Shown here: one piece after another, positions 23,184 through 31,474 of the stretch
Numbering within the stretch: position 1 is the first letter of the stretch
Layout of the letters: every line of letters begins with the position of its first letter
From: Salinimicrobium catena
GTDB lineage: Bacteria; Bacteroidota; Bacteroidia; Flavobacteriales; Flavobacteriaceae
Assembly (NCBI RefSeq): GCF_900102915.1
Contig: NZ_FNGG01000007.1
Location: 1 to 64,000 of the forward strand
Direction of reading: 5' to 3'
DNA length: 64,000 nt
Program-made: the position numbers and the translations under genes
The notes under the pieces: generated by a model
The model's input: only the letters and a program-made list of their open reading frames with translations
The model's database searches: none
What the model was told of the DNA's origin: nothing

Positions 23184-25136
23184 TTGATCTCAAAGAATAC
23201 CATAGACCGCGTTTTTGAAGCTGCCCGAGTAGAAGAAGTGCTCGGCGATTTTGTGAACCTGAAGAAGTCGGGGAGCAATTTCAAAGGCCTTAGTCCCTTC
23301 AGCGATGAACGCACACCGAGTTTCATGGTGTCGCCGGTGAAGCAGATCTGGAAGGATTTTTCCAGCGGAAAAGGCGGAAATGTCGTCGCCTTTTTGATGG
23401 AGCATGAGCATTTCACCTACCCCGAAGCCATTAAATACCTGGCGAAGAAATACAATATTGAGGTCGAGGAAACCGAGCAGAGTCAGGAGCAGAAGGAGCA
23501 GGCCGATGAGCGGGAGAGCATGTACCTGGTTTCGGAATTTGCTGCTAAATATTTCCGGGATACGCTTCTAAGAACTGAACTGGGAAAAGCCATTGGACTT
23601 AGTTATTTCAAAGAGCGCGGCTTCACAGATGAAACCATTGAAAAATTTGGCTTGGGATATTGCCTTGACGAATGGGATGCCTTTACTTCAGAAGCCATTC
23701 GAAAAGGTTACAAACTTGAGTTTTTGGAAAAAACCGGGCTCAGCATTGTAAAAGGGGAGAAGCAGTTCGACCGATTTAAGGGGCGGGTAATGTTCCCTAT
23801 TCAGTCTATGTCGGGACGGGTGCTCGGTTTTGGCGGGCGAATTCTTACCAGCGACAAGAAAGCTGCCAAATATCTCAATAGCCCGGAAAGTTCGATCTAC
23901 CATAAGAGCAAGGTGCTTTACGGGATCTATCATGCCAAGCAGGCGATCGCGAAAGAAGATAACTGCTTTTTGGTAGAAGGGTATACAGATGTGATCCAGT
24001 TCAACCAGGCGGGGATCGAGAATGTGGTATCTTCTTCGGGTACGGCGCTCACCCCGGAACAGATAAGGCTGATCAACAGGCTTACGAAGAATATCACTGT
24101 TCTTTTCGACAGTGACGCTGCAGGACAGCGGGCTTCCCTTCGGGGAATTGATCTTATCCTGGAGCAGGGCATGAACGTGAAGGTATGTGCTTTTCCCGAC
24201 GGGGAAGATCCCGATAGTTTCGCGAAAAAGCATTCAGAGGAAGACATCAGGCTGTACCTGAAAAACAATTCCAAAGATTTTATCGAGTACAAGGCTTCCC
24301 TTTTGATGGAGGAGGCGCAGAACGATCCCGTGAAGAAAGCTTCGTTGATTCGCGATATGGTGGGGAGTATCTCCAAGATCCCAGATCATATTCAGCAAGA
24401 AATATATGTGCAGGAGACTTCCCGTATCATGGACATTTCTGAAGAAGTGATCTTCAGCACCCTGGCCCAAATGGCCGGTGGTGCAGCTAAGAAGTCTGCG
24501 CCAAAGAAGACGAAGAGTTTTGAAGTGGTGCGGGAAGATGGTGCACCCAGGACAAAAGTTGATGAACTTTATGTGCTGGAAAGAAAGATCATAAGCTTGT
24601 TATTGCTGTACGGACCTATGGAGGATGAGTTCGAAGATATGGTTCTCAAGATCAATGATAAGGGAGAAATGGAGCTGGAGCCGGAGATCCAGAAGGCAAG
24701 GGTATTCGAAAAAGTATTTTTGGACCTGCAGGAAGATGAGGTGGCTTTCGCTAATGAGAATTTCAGAAAGATCTATCAGCAGGTGATCTCAAAATTCCAG
24801 GAAGAGGAGCAATTTTCCCTGGAGACCTTCATCAATGAAATGCCTGCGGAAAATTCTTCCGAAGTCACGAACATCCTCATGGAGGAAGAGCAATATGTGC
24901 TTCATGACTGGGAACGCATGGAGATCTTTGTAAAAGATAAAAAAGCCGGAATCGGCCGGTTGGTGAACGAAACCATCTTGTCCCTTCGCCGTTACCTGGT
25001 GAATCAGAAGATCAATGAGCTTAACCAGGAGGTGAAACAGGCCCCTGCCGAAAGAGCACAGGAGATCCTTCAGGATATCATGGATTATTTATCCCTCAAA
25101 AGAGTACTTTCCAATAAGCTGAACCGCGTTATGTAG
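23184..25136 (+). CDS. dnaG: DNA primase, zinc-ligand-free variant
   Basis: Synthesises RNA primers at the replication fork; 650 residues. Order: N-terminal CHC2-like domain (about 1-95), catalytic core with EGYTDVIQF (TOPRIM glutamate, near residue 266) and LFDSDAAG (DxD, near residue 310), and a helical helicase-binding C-terminus (about 450-650). The start is TTG; MISKNTIDRVFEAARVEEV is the normal N-terminus and no ATG fits. The CHC2 fold is recognisable (GLSPFSDERTPSF; KDFSSGKGGN) but all expected zinc ligands are replaced: Ser37, Ser40, Asp58 and Ser61 stand where Cys/His/Cys/Cys are usual. The C-terminus overlaps the convergent response-regulator gene by 8 bases. Confidence 0.95.
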   Translation: MISKNTIDRVFEAARVEEVLGDFVNLKKSGSNFKGLSPFSDERTPSFMVSPVKQIWKDFSSGKGGNVVAFLMEHEHFTYPEAIKYLAKKYNIEVEETEQSQEQKEQADERESMYLVSEFAAKYFRDTLLRTELGKAIGLSYFKERGFTDETIEKFGLGYCLDEWDAFTSEAIRKGYKLEFLEKTGLSIVKGEKQFDRFKGRVMFPIQSMSGRVLGFGGRILTSDKKAAKYLNSPESSIYHKSKVLYGIYHAKQAIAKEDNCFLVEGYTDVIQFNQAGIENVVSSSGTALTPEQIRLINRLTKNITVLFDSDAAGQRASLRGIDLILEQGMNVKVCAFPDGEDPDSFAKKHSEEDIRLYLKNNSKDFIEYKASLLMEEAQNDPVKKASLIRDMVGSISKIPDHIQQEIYVQETSRIMDISEEVIFSTLAQMAGGAAKKSAPKKTKSFEVVREDGAPRTKVDELYVLERKIISLLLLYGPMEDEFEDMVLKINDKGEMELEPEIQKARVFEKVFLDLQEDEVAFANENFRKIYQQVISKFQEEEQFSLETFINEMPAENSSEVTNILMEEEQYVLHDWERMEIFVKDKKAGIGRLVNETILSLRRYLVNQKINELNQEVKQAPAERAQEILQDIMDYLSLKRVLSNKLNRVM

Positions 25137-25767
25137 TTCGCAGCTGCAACAACCTGCTTTGATTGATAAGATCGGCCAGGTTGTCAACCCGTAGTTTTTT
25201 GAGCAACCGCGTTTTGTAGGTGCTCACCGTCTTTTCATTGATGTCAAGAGCTTCGGCGATGTCTTTGTTCCTTTTTCCGGTAGAAAGCAGGTTGAGAACC
25301 TCGATCTCCCTTGTGGAGAGTTTCTTGTAGCGTGATACCAGGTTGTTGGATCTGGTGGTTCCCGAATTGATCTTGTCGCTGATCTCCTTGTTGAGGTAAA
25401 TACCACCCCTTGCTACCTGGTAAACAGCTTCCTGAAGAGTTTCGGTAGAAGCGGTCTTGGAAAGATAAGCGGCAGCACCGGCCTTGATGGCGTTAAGCGC
25501 GTACATTTCTTCCGGGTGACAGCTAAGTATAAGGATCTTTGTTCCGGGATGTTCAGATTTTATGGTACGCAGGGCAGTGATTCCATTAATTTCGGGCAGA
25601 TCGATTTCCATGATAAGCACATCCGGATTCTTGCTCCGCAGCGCCTTAAAAAGGTCTTTTCCATTCGTCACTTTCCCTACCACTTCATAAACCCCTTCTC
25701 TTTCTAAAAGAGAGGAAATTCCCATTCTTGTAATGGGATGATGGTCTGCTATTAATATTTTTGTCAT
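25129..25767 (-). CDS. NarL/LuxR-type response regulator with Glu at the phosphosite
   Basis: 212 residues: receiver domain (about 1-120) and LuxR-type HTH (about 145-205; LSTREIEVLNLLSTGKRNKDIAEAL). In the receiver the usual LMDIxMP reads IMEIDLP, so Glu54 replaces the phosphorylated Asp, and the acidic pair near the N-terminus is D8-H9 rather than D-D. Thr/Ser (LSCH) and Lys (SKTA) switch residues remain. A Glu here often mimics phosphorylation, so the protein may act independently of a kinase; none is adjacent. It converges on dnaG with an 8-base overlap. The target genes are unknown. Confidence 0.9.
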   Translation of the reverse strand: MTKILIADHHPITRMGISSLLEREGVYEVVGKVTNGKDLFKALRSKNPDVLIMEIDLPEINGITALRTIKSEHPGTKILILSCHPEEMYALNAIKAGAAAYLSKTASTETLQEAVYQVARGGIYLNKEISDKINSGTTRSNNLVSRYKKLSTREIEVLNLLSTGKRNKDIAEALDINEKTVSTYKTRLLKKLRVDNLADLINQSRLLQLRTT

Positions 25768-25905
25768 TGTTTGAATTTTAGCACAAAGAATTTCATTGCG
25801 GGGGTACTGTAAAATTCTGATTTATAGTTTTAAATAAGCTAACAGGAGGATTATGAAAGTTAAAACCTTATTTTTTGATGAACCAATTTATTCGATAAAG
25901 GGCAA

Positions 25906-26694
25906 TTATTTTAGATGAACAGGGATCTCGCAAACCGGGATCGGTACCATCTTATGCTTGTTGGCCCTGTTCCTCATCTTGTAGATCCTGAAGGCTTCCT
26001 GTTCTCTTCCTGTAAAATCCTCTTCTGTCTTTCCTTTTTCTTCCATTTCCATGGCCCATTCCAATTCGGCATAGGTCGCACCGATCTGTTCTTCATCGGT
26101 ACGGCTGTCGCCAAACAGCCCGTCGGTAGGTTGGGCGTTCACGATCTCGTCAATAATGCCCATTTTTCCGGCCATTTCATAGACCTCACTTTTCATAAGA
26201 TCGGCCAGCGGACTTAGGTCCACTCCGCCATCACCATATTTGGTAAAGAATCCAACGCCAAAATCTTCCACTTTATTGCCGGTGCCGGCCACCAAATAAT
26301 TATGCAGTCCTGCATAATAGTAAAGCGTGGTCATCCTTAACCTGGCCCGGGTATTGGCAAGGGCAAGTTCCTGTTTGGGACTGGCTTCAATAGAAGGGAC
26401 TGCTCTTTTAAAATCCTCAAAAACACTGGTGAGATTGGTTCTTACATCGCTCACATTGGCGAAATTTTTCTTCAGGTTCTCAATATGCAGTTTTCCTCTG
26501 GAGACTTGTTCAGGTGCCTGGTGTATAGGGAGTTCCACACATAGGGTGCGGAGTCCGGTACGGGCACACAGGGAAGAAACAACGGCAGAATCTATTCCGC
26601 CGCTGATGCCTACCACGAACCCGTTCATTTTGGCCGAGGTGGCGTATTCTTTTAACCAGTTCACTACATATTCTATAACTTTTTCGGTTTGCAT
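25906..26694 (-). CDS. nadE: NAD+ synthase
   Basis: Amidates deamido-NAD+ in the last step of NAD synthesis. The ATP-pyrophosphatase P-loop SGGIDSA is at about residues 30-36. GTGNKVEDFGVGFFTKYGDGGVD (positions about 137-159) and LMKSEVYEMA follow in family order. At 262 residues it lacks the glutaminase domain, so it should use ammonia. The 140 bp to the response-regulator gene on the same strand contains no gene. Confidence 0.94.
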   Translation of the reverse strand: MQTEKVIEYVVNWLKEYATSAKMNGFVVGISGGIDSAVVSSLCARTGLRTLCVELPIHQAPEQVSRGKLHIENLKKNFANVSDVRTNLTSVFEDFKRAVPSIEASPKQELALANTRARLRMTTLYYYAGLHNYLVAGTGNKVEDFGVGFFTKYGDGGVDLSPLADLMKSEVYEMAGKMGIIDEIVNAQPTDGLFGDSRTDEEQIGATYAELEWAMEMEEKGKTEEDFTGREQEAFRIYKMRNRANKHKMVPIPVCEIPVHLK

Positions 26695-26798
26695 TCGTTG
26701 GGCGATTTAAGCTGGAAATAATATCTTTGTTAACAAAAATAAACTTTAAGCTTAATTATTTAAAGCTTCCCCCGTTAAACCCTTCTTAATTCTGATTA

Positions 26799-27758
26799 AT
26801 GCTGAAAAAACTCATTTTTTGCTCTGTTTTTTTAATCTTGATAAGTTGTGTCGAAGAGGATCAAACTGAGAAGGAAATAGCTCAAATTCCGGTCGAGCTT
26901 GAAGTGACGAGATTTGATGAACGGTTTGCTATGGCTACGGAAGACAGCCTGGAAAACCTGAAAAAAGAGTTTCCGTATCTTTTTCCTAAGCGATTCCCAG
27001 ATTCTGTTTGGGTGGAGAAAATGACCGACACCATTCAGCTGGAACTGAATGAGGCAGTTGCTTCTGAATTTCCTGACCTGAAGGATACCCGGGAGGAACT
27101 GGAGAGGCTTTTTCAGCATATCAAATATTATTTTCCTGCAAGTGAGCTGCCCGAAGTAGTTACGCTGACCTCTGATGTGGATTACCGCAACCAGGTGATC
27201 TGGACCAATGAAGTGCTGCTTATCGCACTGGACACCTATCTGGGGGAAGATCATGAGCTGTACGTGGGAATAGAGCAGTACATCAGCAAAAACCTTAATA
27301 AAGGACAGATCGTGGTGGATGTGGCAGGCGCTTTTGCCGAAACGGAGCTCAAGAGACCTTCGTCCCGTTCTTTTTTGGCAAGCATGATCTACTATGGTAA
27401 GATCCTGTACCTCAAAGATAAATTAGTGCCGTTCAAGACAAAGGCCGAAAGGATGGGATACAGCGAGAAGGAACTGGAGTGGGCCCAGGCCAATGAAGAC
27501 CAGATATGGCGCTATTTTGTGGAGAAAGAACTGCTGTATTCGTCAGATCAGCAGCTGGGACCGAGATTTCTTTTTCCGGCGCCATTTTCGAAGTTCTACC
27601 TGGAGCTGGATAATGAAGCACCGGCCAGACTGGGACAGTACATTGGCTGGCAGATCGTGAGACAATATATGAGCAAAAACGAGGTTTCTTTAAAAGAAAT
27701 GCTGCATGCAGATGAAGAGACCATTTTTAAACAATCAAATTATAAACCGAGTAAGTGA
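26799..27758 (+). CDS. gldB: gliding motility lipoprotein GldB
   Basis: 319-residue lipoprotein required for gliding and type IX secretion-related functions in flavobacteria. The signal peptide ends in the lipobox LISC with Cys17, followed by acidic residues. The body contains the GldB/DUF2268-like features VTRFDERFA, LYVGIEQYIS and LGQYIGWQIVRQYM. Its stop codon overlaps the gldC ATG by one base (TGATG), the usual gldB-gldC coupling. Confidence 0.9.
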   Translation: MLKKLIFCSVFLILISCVEEDQTEKEIAQIPVELEVTRFDERFAMATEDSLENLKKEFPYLFPKRFPDSVWVEKMTDTIQLELNEAVASEFPDLKDTREELERLFQHIKYYFPASELPEVVTLTSDVDYRNQVIWTNEVLLIALDTYLGEDHELYVGIEQYISKNLNKGQIVVDVAGAFAETELKRPSSRSFLASMIYYGKILYLKDKLVPFKTKAERMGYSEKELEWAQANEDQIWRYFVEKELLYSSDQQLGPRFLFPAPFSKFYLELDNEAPARLGQYIGWQIVRQYMSKNEVSLKEMLHADEETIFKQSNYKPSK

Positions 27759-28096
27759 TGGCTAAATTCAAGGAATCAAATATCAATATCAAAGTGGCGC
27801 TGGATGAGAACCGGGTGCCCGAAGAACTACAGTGGAGCGCCGAAGACGGCGGAGTGGAAAACCAGGAGGCTAAGGCTATGTTACTCTCCATGTGGGACGC
27901 TAAACAAAAGGAAACGCTGAAGATCGACCTGTGGACCAAAGATATGCCGCTTGACGATATGAAGATGTTCTTTCACCAAACCCTGGTGACCATGAGCGAT
28001 ACTTTTTACCGCGCCACGCAAGATGAAAAGATGCGAGACACCATGAAAGATTTCTGCGACTTCTTCGCAGATAAGATGGACCTAAAGAAAAAGTAA
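27758..28096 (+). CDS. gldC: gliding motility protein GldC
   Basis: Small soluble protein of 112 residues (MAKFKESNINIKVALDENRVP). It matches GldC, which stabilises GldB in flavobacteria (known for the family). ATG 27758 is chosen over the GTG three bases earlier because it gives the usual N-terminus and overlaps the gldB stop. It is followed by a bidirectional hairpin. Confidence 0.9.
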   Translation: MAKFKESNINIKVALDENRVPEELQWSAEDGGVENQEAKAMLLSMWDAKQKETLKIDLWTKDMPLDDMKMFFHQTLVTMSDTFYRATQDEKMRDTMKDFCDFFADKMDLKKK

Positions 28097-28102
28097 AAGA
28101 GA

Positions 28103-28128
28103 GGCGGGAAGAAATTTCCGCCTTTTTT
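28103..28128. terminator. bidirectional terminator between gldC and engB
   Basis: GGCGG at 28103-28107 pairs with CCGCC at 28118-28122, the inner GAA/TTT extends the stem, and a T-run (28123-28128) follows on the plus strand. It serves the convergent gldC (ends 28096) and engB (ends 28127). Confidence 0.75.
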
Positions 28129-28729
28129 ATTGTGCGAATTGAGAATTGATCCTGTCTATATAGTCCAGGACTTCATCTCTTCCCATTCCGCTGGAAGAAG
28201 AGGTAATAAAATACTGTGGCATCTCTGTCCAGGTCTGCAGCATTTCTGCCTGGTAATCATTGATGTTCCTCTCAAGCGCCTTCGGCTTTAATTTATCGGC
28301 CTTGGTATAGATGATGCAAAAGGGAACCTGATGTTCCCCCAGCCATTCCATGAATTCAAGGTCAATAGGCTGAGGTTTATGCCTGCTGTCAATAAGAACA
28401 AAGGCGCAGATCATTTGCTCCCGCTTCTCAAAATATGCGGTGATGAACTTCTGAAATGTCTTTTTAGCTGATTTTGATACCTGTGCGTAGCCATATCCCG
28501 GAAGATCCACAAGATGCCAGCTTTTGTTGATCAAAAAATGGTTGATGAGCTGAGTTTTCCCGGGGCGGCCCGAAGTCTTTGCCAGGTTCTTTCTTTCGGT
28601 TAGCATGTTGATGAGGGAGGATTTTCCCACATTACTTCTGCCAATAAAAGCGTACTCCGGCAGCCTGCTGTCGGGGCATTTAGCAACTTCAGAATTGCTG
28701 ATAACGAACTCTGCAGATGTGATCTTCAT
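28127..28729 (-). CDS. engB: ribosome-biogenesis GTPase EngB/YsxC
   Basis: 200-residue GTPase for large-subunit assembly. The P-loop is GRSNVGKSS (about residues 29-37), followed by GKTQLINHF (switch I), DLPGYGYA (G3), TKADKLKP (G4, near 142) and ITSSSSGMG (G5). Length is normal. Four bases separate it from the hydrolase gene on the same strand. Confidence 0.95.
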   Translation of the reverse strand: MKITSAEFVISNSEVAKCPDSRLPEYAFIGRSNVGKSSLINMLTERKNLAKTSGRPGKTQLINHFLINKSWHLVDLPGYGYAQVSKSAKKTFQKFITAYFEKREQMICAFVLIDSRHKPQPIDLEFMEWLGEHQVPFCIIYTKADKLKPKALERNINDYQAEMLQTWTEMPQYFITSSSSGMGRDEVLDYIDRINSQFAQ

Positions 28730-28733
28730 AACC

Positions 28734-29498
28734 TTAGTAGTTACGGTCGCTCAACCACTTGTAGAGGATCTCGTTGAAAGCAGAAGGATGCTCCATCATG
28801 GCAGCGTGTCCGCATTTCTCGATCCAGAACAGGTCGGCATCAGGTAATAACCTGTAAAAATCTTCGGCAACTTCAGGCGGCGTTACGTTGTCATTTCGAC
28901 CCCAGATGATACAGGTAGGTGTGGTCATTTTTGGGAGGTCCTTTGACATGTTGTGCCTAATTGCCGATTTTGCGATGGCCAGGGTCTTGATAAGCTTGTT
29001 GCGGTCATTCACCGTTTCAAAAACATCGTCAACGATCTCCTTGGTAGCCACTTTAGGGTCGTAAAATACGTTCTCGGCCTTTTTTCTGATGTATTCGTAA
29101 TCTCCGCGTTTGGGGTAGCTTTCTCCCATTGCGCTTTCGTAAAGACCGGAACTTCCGGTAATGACAAGAGCCTTTACATATTCCGGGTACATTTTGGTGC
29201 CTAAAAGGGCAATGTGCCCCCCAAGGGAATTTCCGAGTAAAATGACCTCTTTAAAAGCTTTATGGTCAATGAATTCCTTTAAATATTTGGCAAAATTAGC
29301 AACGCTGGTTTTCAACAGCGACAGTTCGTAAAGCGGAAGTTTAAGGATGATGACCTTATATCCTTTCTTAGGGAAAAAATCCAGAACACCTTCAAAATTG
29401 CTCAGACCTCCCATTAACCCATGCAGGATAATTATCGGTGTGCCTTCTCCCTCCTCTACATAGCTGAATTTTCCTTCTTCCCTTAAATTATTTTTCAT
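28734..29498 (-). CDS. alpha/beta hydrolase
   Basis: 254 residues with the hydrolase fold: [10 protein letters not shown] (oxyanion region, near 25), [11 protein letters not shown] (nucleophile elbow Ser near 98), [10 protein letters not shown] (acid Asp, near 200) and [10 protein letters not shown] (His, near 230). All three catalytic positions are present. The substrate is not predictable. It sits between engB and the dcw cluster on the opposite strand, with a 286-bp divergent gap to mraZ. Confidence 0.85.
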   Translation of the reverse strand: MKNNLREEGKFSYVEEGEGTPIIILHGLMGGLSNFEGVLDFFPKKGYKVIILKLPLYELSLLKTSVANFAKYLKEFIDHKAFKEVILLGNSLGGHIALLGTKMYPEYVKALVITGSSGLYESAMGESYPKRGDYEYIRKKAENVFYDPKVATKEIVDDVFETVNDRNKLIKTLAIAKSAIRHNMSKDLPKMTTPTCIIWGRNDNVTPPEVAEDFYRLLPDADLFWIEKCGHAAMMEHPSAFNEILYKWLSDRNY

Positions 29499-29720
29499 TG
29501 GTTGCCTTTGCTGTTAGCTTCGCAAATATAGCGAATTCGATACAAGTATAAAGATTTTAGCTTAGTCTCGTAATTTTTGAGAAACGATTTTGAAATTTTT
29601 ATAAACACCGAAAATCTTCTGCTTTATAATTTTTTTAACAAAAAATCGCCACAACTGAAACGTCTTCAAGCAGTTGGTTTCTCTGAGACTTTCGCTTGCG
29701 GAATGGGAAAATTTATTAAC

Positions 29721-29750
29721 AATGTGGTAAAAAGTGGTAAAAAGTGGTTT
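29721..29750 (+). promoter_or_regulatory. MraZ operator: three 10-bp boxes
   Basis: AATGTGGTAA (29721), AAAGTGGTAA (29731) and AAAGTGGTTT (29741) follow each other with an exact 10-base period. The AAAGTGG core in tandem is the known MraZ-binding pattern in other bacteria. The boxes end 10 bases before the -7 element of mraZ, so bound MraZ would cover the -35 region and autoregulate the division cluster. Confidence 0.8.
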
Positions 29751-29759
29751 AAATTTCAA

Positions 29760-29767
29760 TATATTTG
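29760..29767 (+). promoter_or_regulatory. dcw cluster promoter, -7 box
   Basis: TATATTTG at 29760-29767 is a perfect Bacteroidota -7 element. Transcription would start near 29773, giving a leader of about 12 bases before the GTG of mraZ. No TTG is found at the right distance; the MraZ boxes occupy that place. Confidence 0.65.
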
Positions 29768-29784
29768 ACTCGTAAACTGATCTT

Positions 29785-30252
29785 GTGGTAAATCTCATCG
29801 GCACATACGAATGCAAGGTAGACGCGAAAGGGCGGCTCATGGTCCCTGCGGCTATGAAGAAGCAGCTCCTGCCGGTACTGCAGGATGGGTTTGTGCTCAA
29901 AAGATCGGTTTTTGAACCGTGTTTAGAGCTGTATCCCATGGAGCAGTGGAACAACGTGATGAAGCGGGTGGGAAAACTTAACCCGTTTAAAAGACAGAAC
30001 AATAATTTCATTAGAAAGTTTACAGCCGGCGTGAAGGTCGTGGAGGTGGATTCTAATGGGAGGTTACTTATTCCTAAAGACCTTATCGGGTTCGCTGGAA
30101 TTGAAAAAGAGATCGTTTTCTCTGCCTCGGTGAACAACATCATCGAGATCTGGGACAAACAAAAATATGAAAGTGCCATAGACGGGGGTGAGGATTTCGC
30201 TGAACTTACAGAGACCGTAATGGGAAATTTTGGTGAAGATGAACTATCATAA
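29785..30252 (+). CDS. mraZ: transcriptional regulator MraZ
   Basis: DNA-binding protein of the AbrB-like double-SpoVT fold, 155 residues. Two repeats are visible: IGTYECKVDAKGRLMVPAA (first, near residue 4) and VEVDSNGRLLIPKDL (second, near residue 90). The start codon is GTG (MVNLIGTYE is the family N-terminus). It heads the dcw cluster and three matching 10-bp boxes lie upstream, so autoregulation is likely. It overlaps rsmH by 14 bases. Confidence 0.95.
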   Translation: MVNLIGTYECKVDAKGRLMVPAAMKKQLLPVLQDGFVLKRSVFEPCLELYPMEQWNNVMKRVGKLNPFKRQNNNFIRKFTAGVKVVEVDSNGRLLIPKDLIGFAGIEKEIVFSASVNNIIEIWDKQKYESAIDGGEDFAELTETVMGNFGEDELS

Positions 30253-31135
30253 TCCGGTATTGCTGAAGGAGACCGTAGACGGTCTCAACATACAGCCTAA
30301 TGGGGTGTATGTTGATGTGACCTTTGGCGGCGGCGGTCATTCGCGCGAGATCCTGAAAAGGTTAGGGCCTGAAGGGAAACTGTACGCCTTTGACCAGGAT
30401 AAGGATGCGCTTGAAAATGCCATTGATGATGACCGGTTCACGCTGATCAATGAAAACTTCAGGTTCATAAAAAGATTTTTGAGGTTTCACGGGGTGCGGA
30501 AGGTGGATGGGATCCTTGGGGACTTCGGGGTTTCCAGTCATCAATTCGATGTGGCCGAAAGAGGATTTTCCACTCGCTTCGAATCCAGGCTGGATATGCG
30601 AATGAACCAGCAGAGCAACCTGAGCGCGTTTGAAGTGGTGAATCAGTATGAGGAAAAGCAGCTGCGTGATGTGCTTTATAATTATGGAGAGCTTCGGAAT
30701 GCTCCCAAGATCGCGAGGACTATTGTCTCTGCAAGAAAAGAAGGAGAGATCGCTACCAGTGAGCGGCTTAAAGAGGTGTTGCAGCCTTTTTTGCCTGCCG
30801 GCAGAGAGCACAAGGTCCTGGCGCAGGTGTATCAGGCAATTCGAATTGAGGTGAACCAGGAGATAGAGGTGTTGAAGGAATTCCTTTTGCAGACCGAAGA
30901 TCTATTGAAACCAGGAGGCAGGCTGAGCCTGATCTCCTACCATTCGCTGGAAGATCGGTTGGTGAAAAGATATATTAGGAGCGGCATGTTTGAGGGGGAG
31001 CCTGAAAAGGATTTCTACGGAAATATTTCGGTGCCGTTCAAGAAAGTGGGGAAATTGATCGTACCTACTTCCGAAGAAATAAAACAGAACAACAGGGCGA
31101 GGAGTGCCAAACTCCGTGTCGCCGAAAGAATATAG
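30239..31135 (+). CDS. rsmH: 16S rRNA C1402 N4-methyltransferase
   Basis: SAM-dependent methyltransferase (MraW), 298 residues from ATG 30239. MNYHNPVLLKETVD is the usual N-terminus and the upstream TTG/GTG codons of the same frame are not needed. SAM site: YVDVTFGGGGHSREIL (near residue 22). Further signatures are LGDFGVSSHQFD (near 98) and SYHSLEDRLVKRY (near 235). It overlaps mraZ and precedes the FtsL-like gene by 14 bases. Confidence 0.95.
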   Translation: MNYHNPVLLKETVDGLNIQPNGVYVDVTFGGGGHSREILKRLGPEGKLYAFDQDKDALENAIDDDRFTLINENFRFIKRFLRFHGVRKVDGILGDFGVSSHQFDVAERGFSTRFESRLDMRMNQQSNLSAFEVVNQYEEKQLRDVLYNYGELRNAPKIARTIVSARKEGEIATSERLKEVLQPFLPAGREHKVLAQVYQAIRIEVNQEIEVLKEFLLQTEDLLKPGGRLSLISYHSLEDRLVKRYIRSGMFEGEPEKDFYGNISVPFKKVGKLIVPTSEEIKQNNRARSAKLRVAERI

Positions 31136-31149
31136 CGGTAGCGGGAAAA

Positions 31150-31467
31150 ATGAAGCAAGGGATCTACGATATATTAAAAGGTAAATTTTTAGTCAGTAAC
31201 GACGCGTTCAATAACTGGCGTTTTATATTGTTCTGTACTGTGCTTGCCATTATCATGATAGGGAGTTCGCACAGTGCCGAAAGAAAAGTGCACGAGATAG
31301 CTCGGCTAAATGATGAAGTGAGGGAGCTGAGAAGTGAGTTCGTGGATATGCGGTCGAACCTGATGCGGCTTAAGATGGAATCTACCATCAGCCGAAGAAT
31401 GGCAGGCAGAGGGATCAAACCTTCTGAAGTGCCGCCAACGAAAATTGTGATCAAAGAAAAAGAATAA
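31150..31467 (+). CDS. ftsL: FtsL-like division protein
   Basis: 105-residue bitopic protein with a cytoplasmic N-terminus, one TM helix (about 26-42, FILFCTVLAIIMIGSS) and a coiled-coil-like periplasmic segment (RKVHEIARLNDEVRELRSEF, about 45-64). Sequence alone is weak for FtsL, but its size, topology and fixed place between rsmH and the division transpeptidase identify it as the Bacteroidota FtsL equivalent of the FtsQLB complex. Confidence 0.85.
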   Translation: MKQGIYDILKGKFLVSNDAFNNWRFILFCTVLAIIMIGSSHSAERKVHEIARLNDEVRELRSEFVDMRSNLMRLKMESTISRRMAGRGIKPSEVPPTKIVIKEKE

Positions 31468-31474
31468 CCGCTGA

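Noticed and set aside
25851-25916. 21-codon plus-strand frame MKVKTLFFDEPIYS... behind an AGGAGG-like sequence, before nadE's end
   Set aside because: Too short, overlaps the 3' end of nadE on the other strand, and Bacteroidota rarely rely on such Shine-Dalgarno signals; probably chance.
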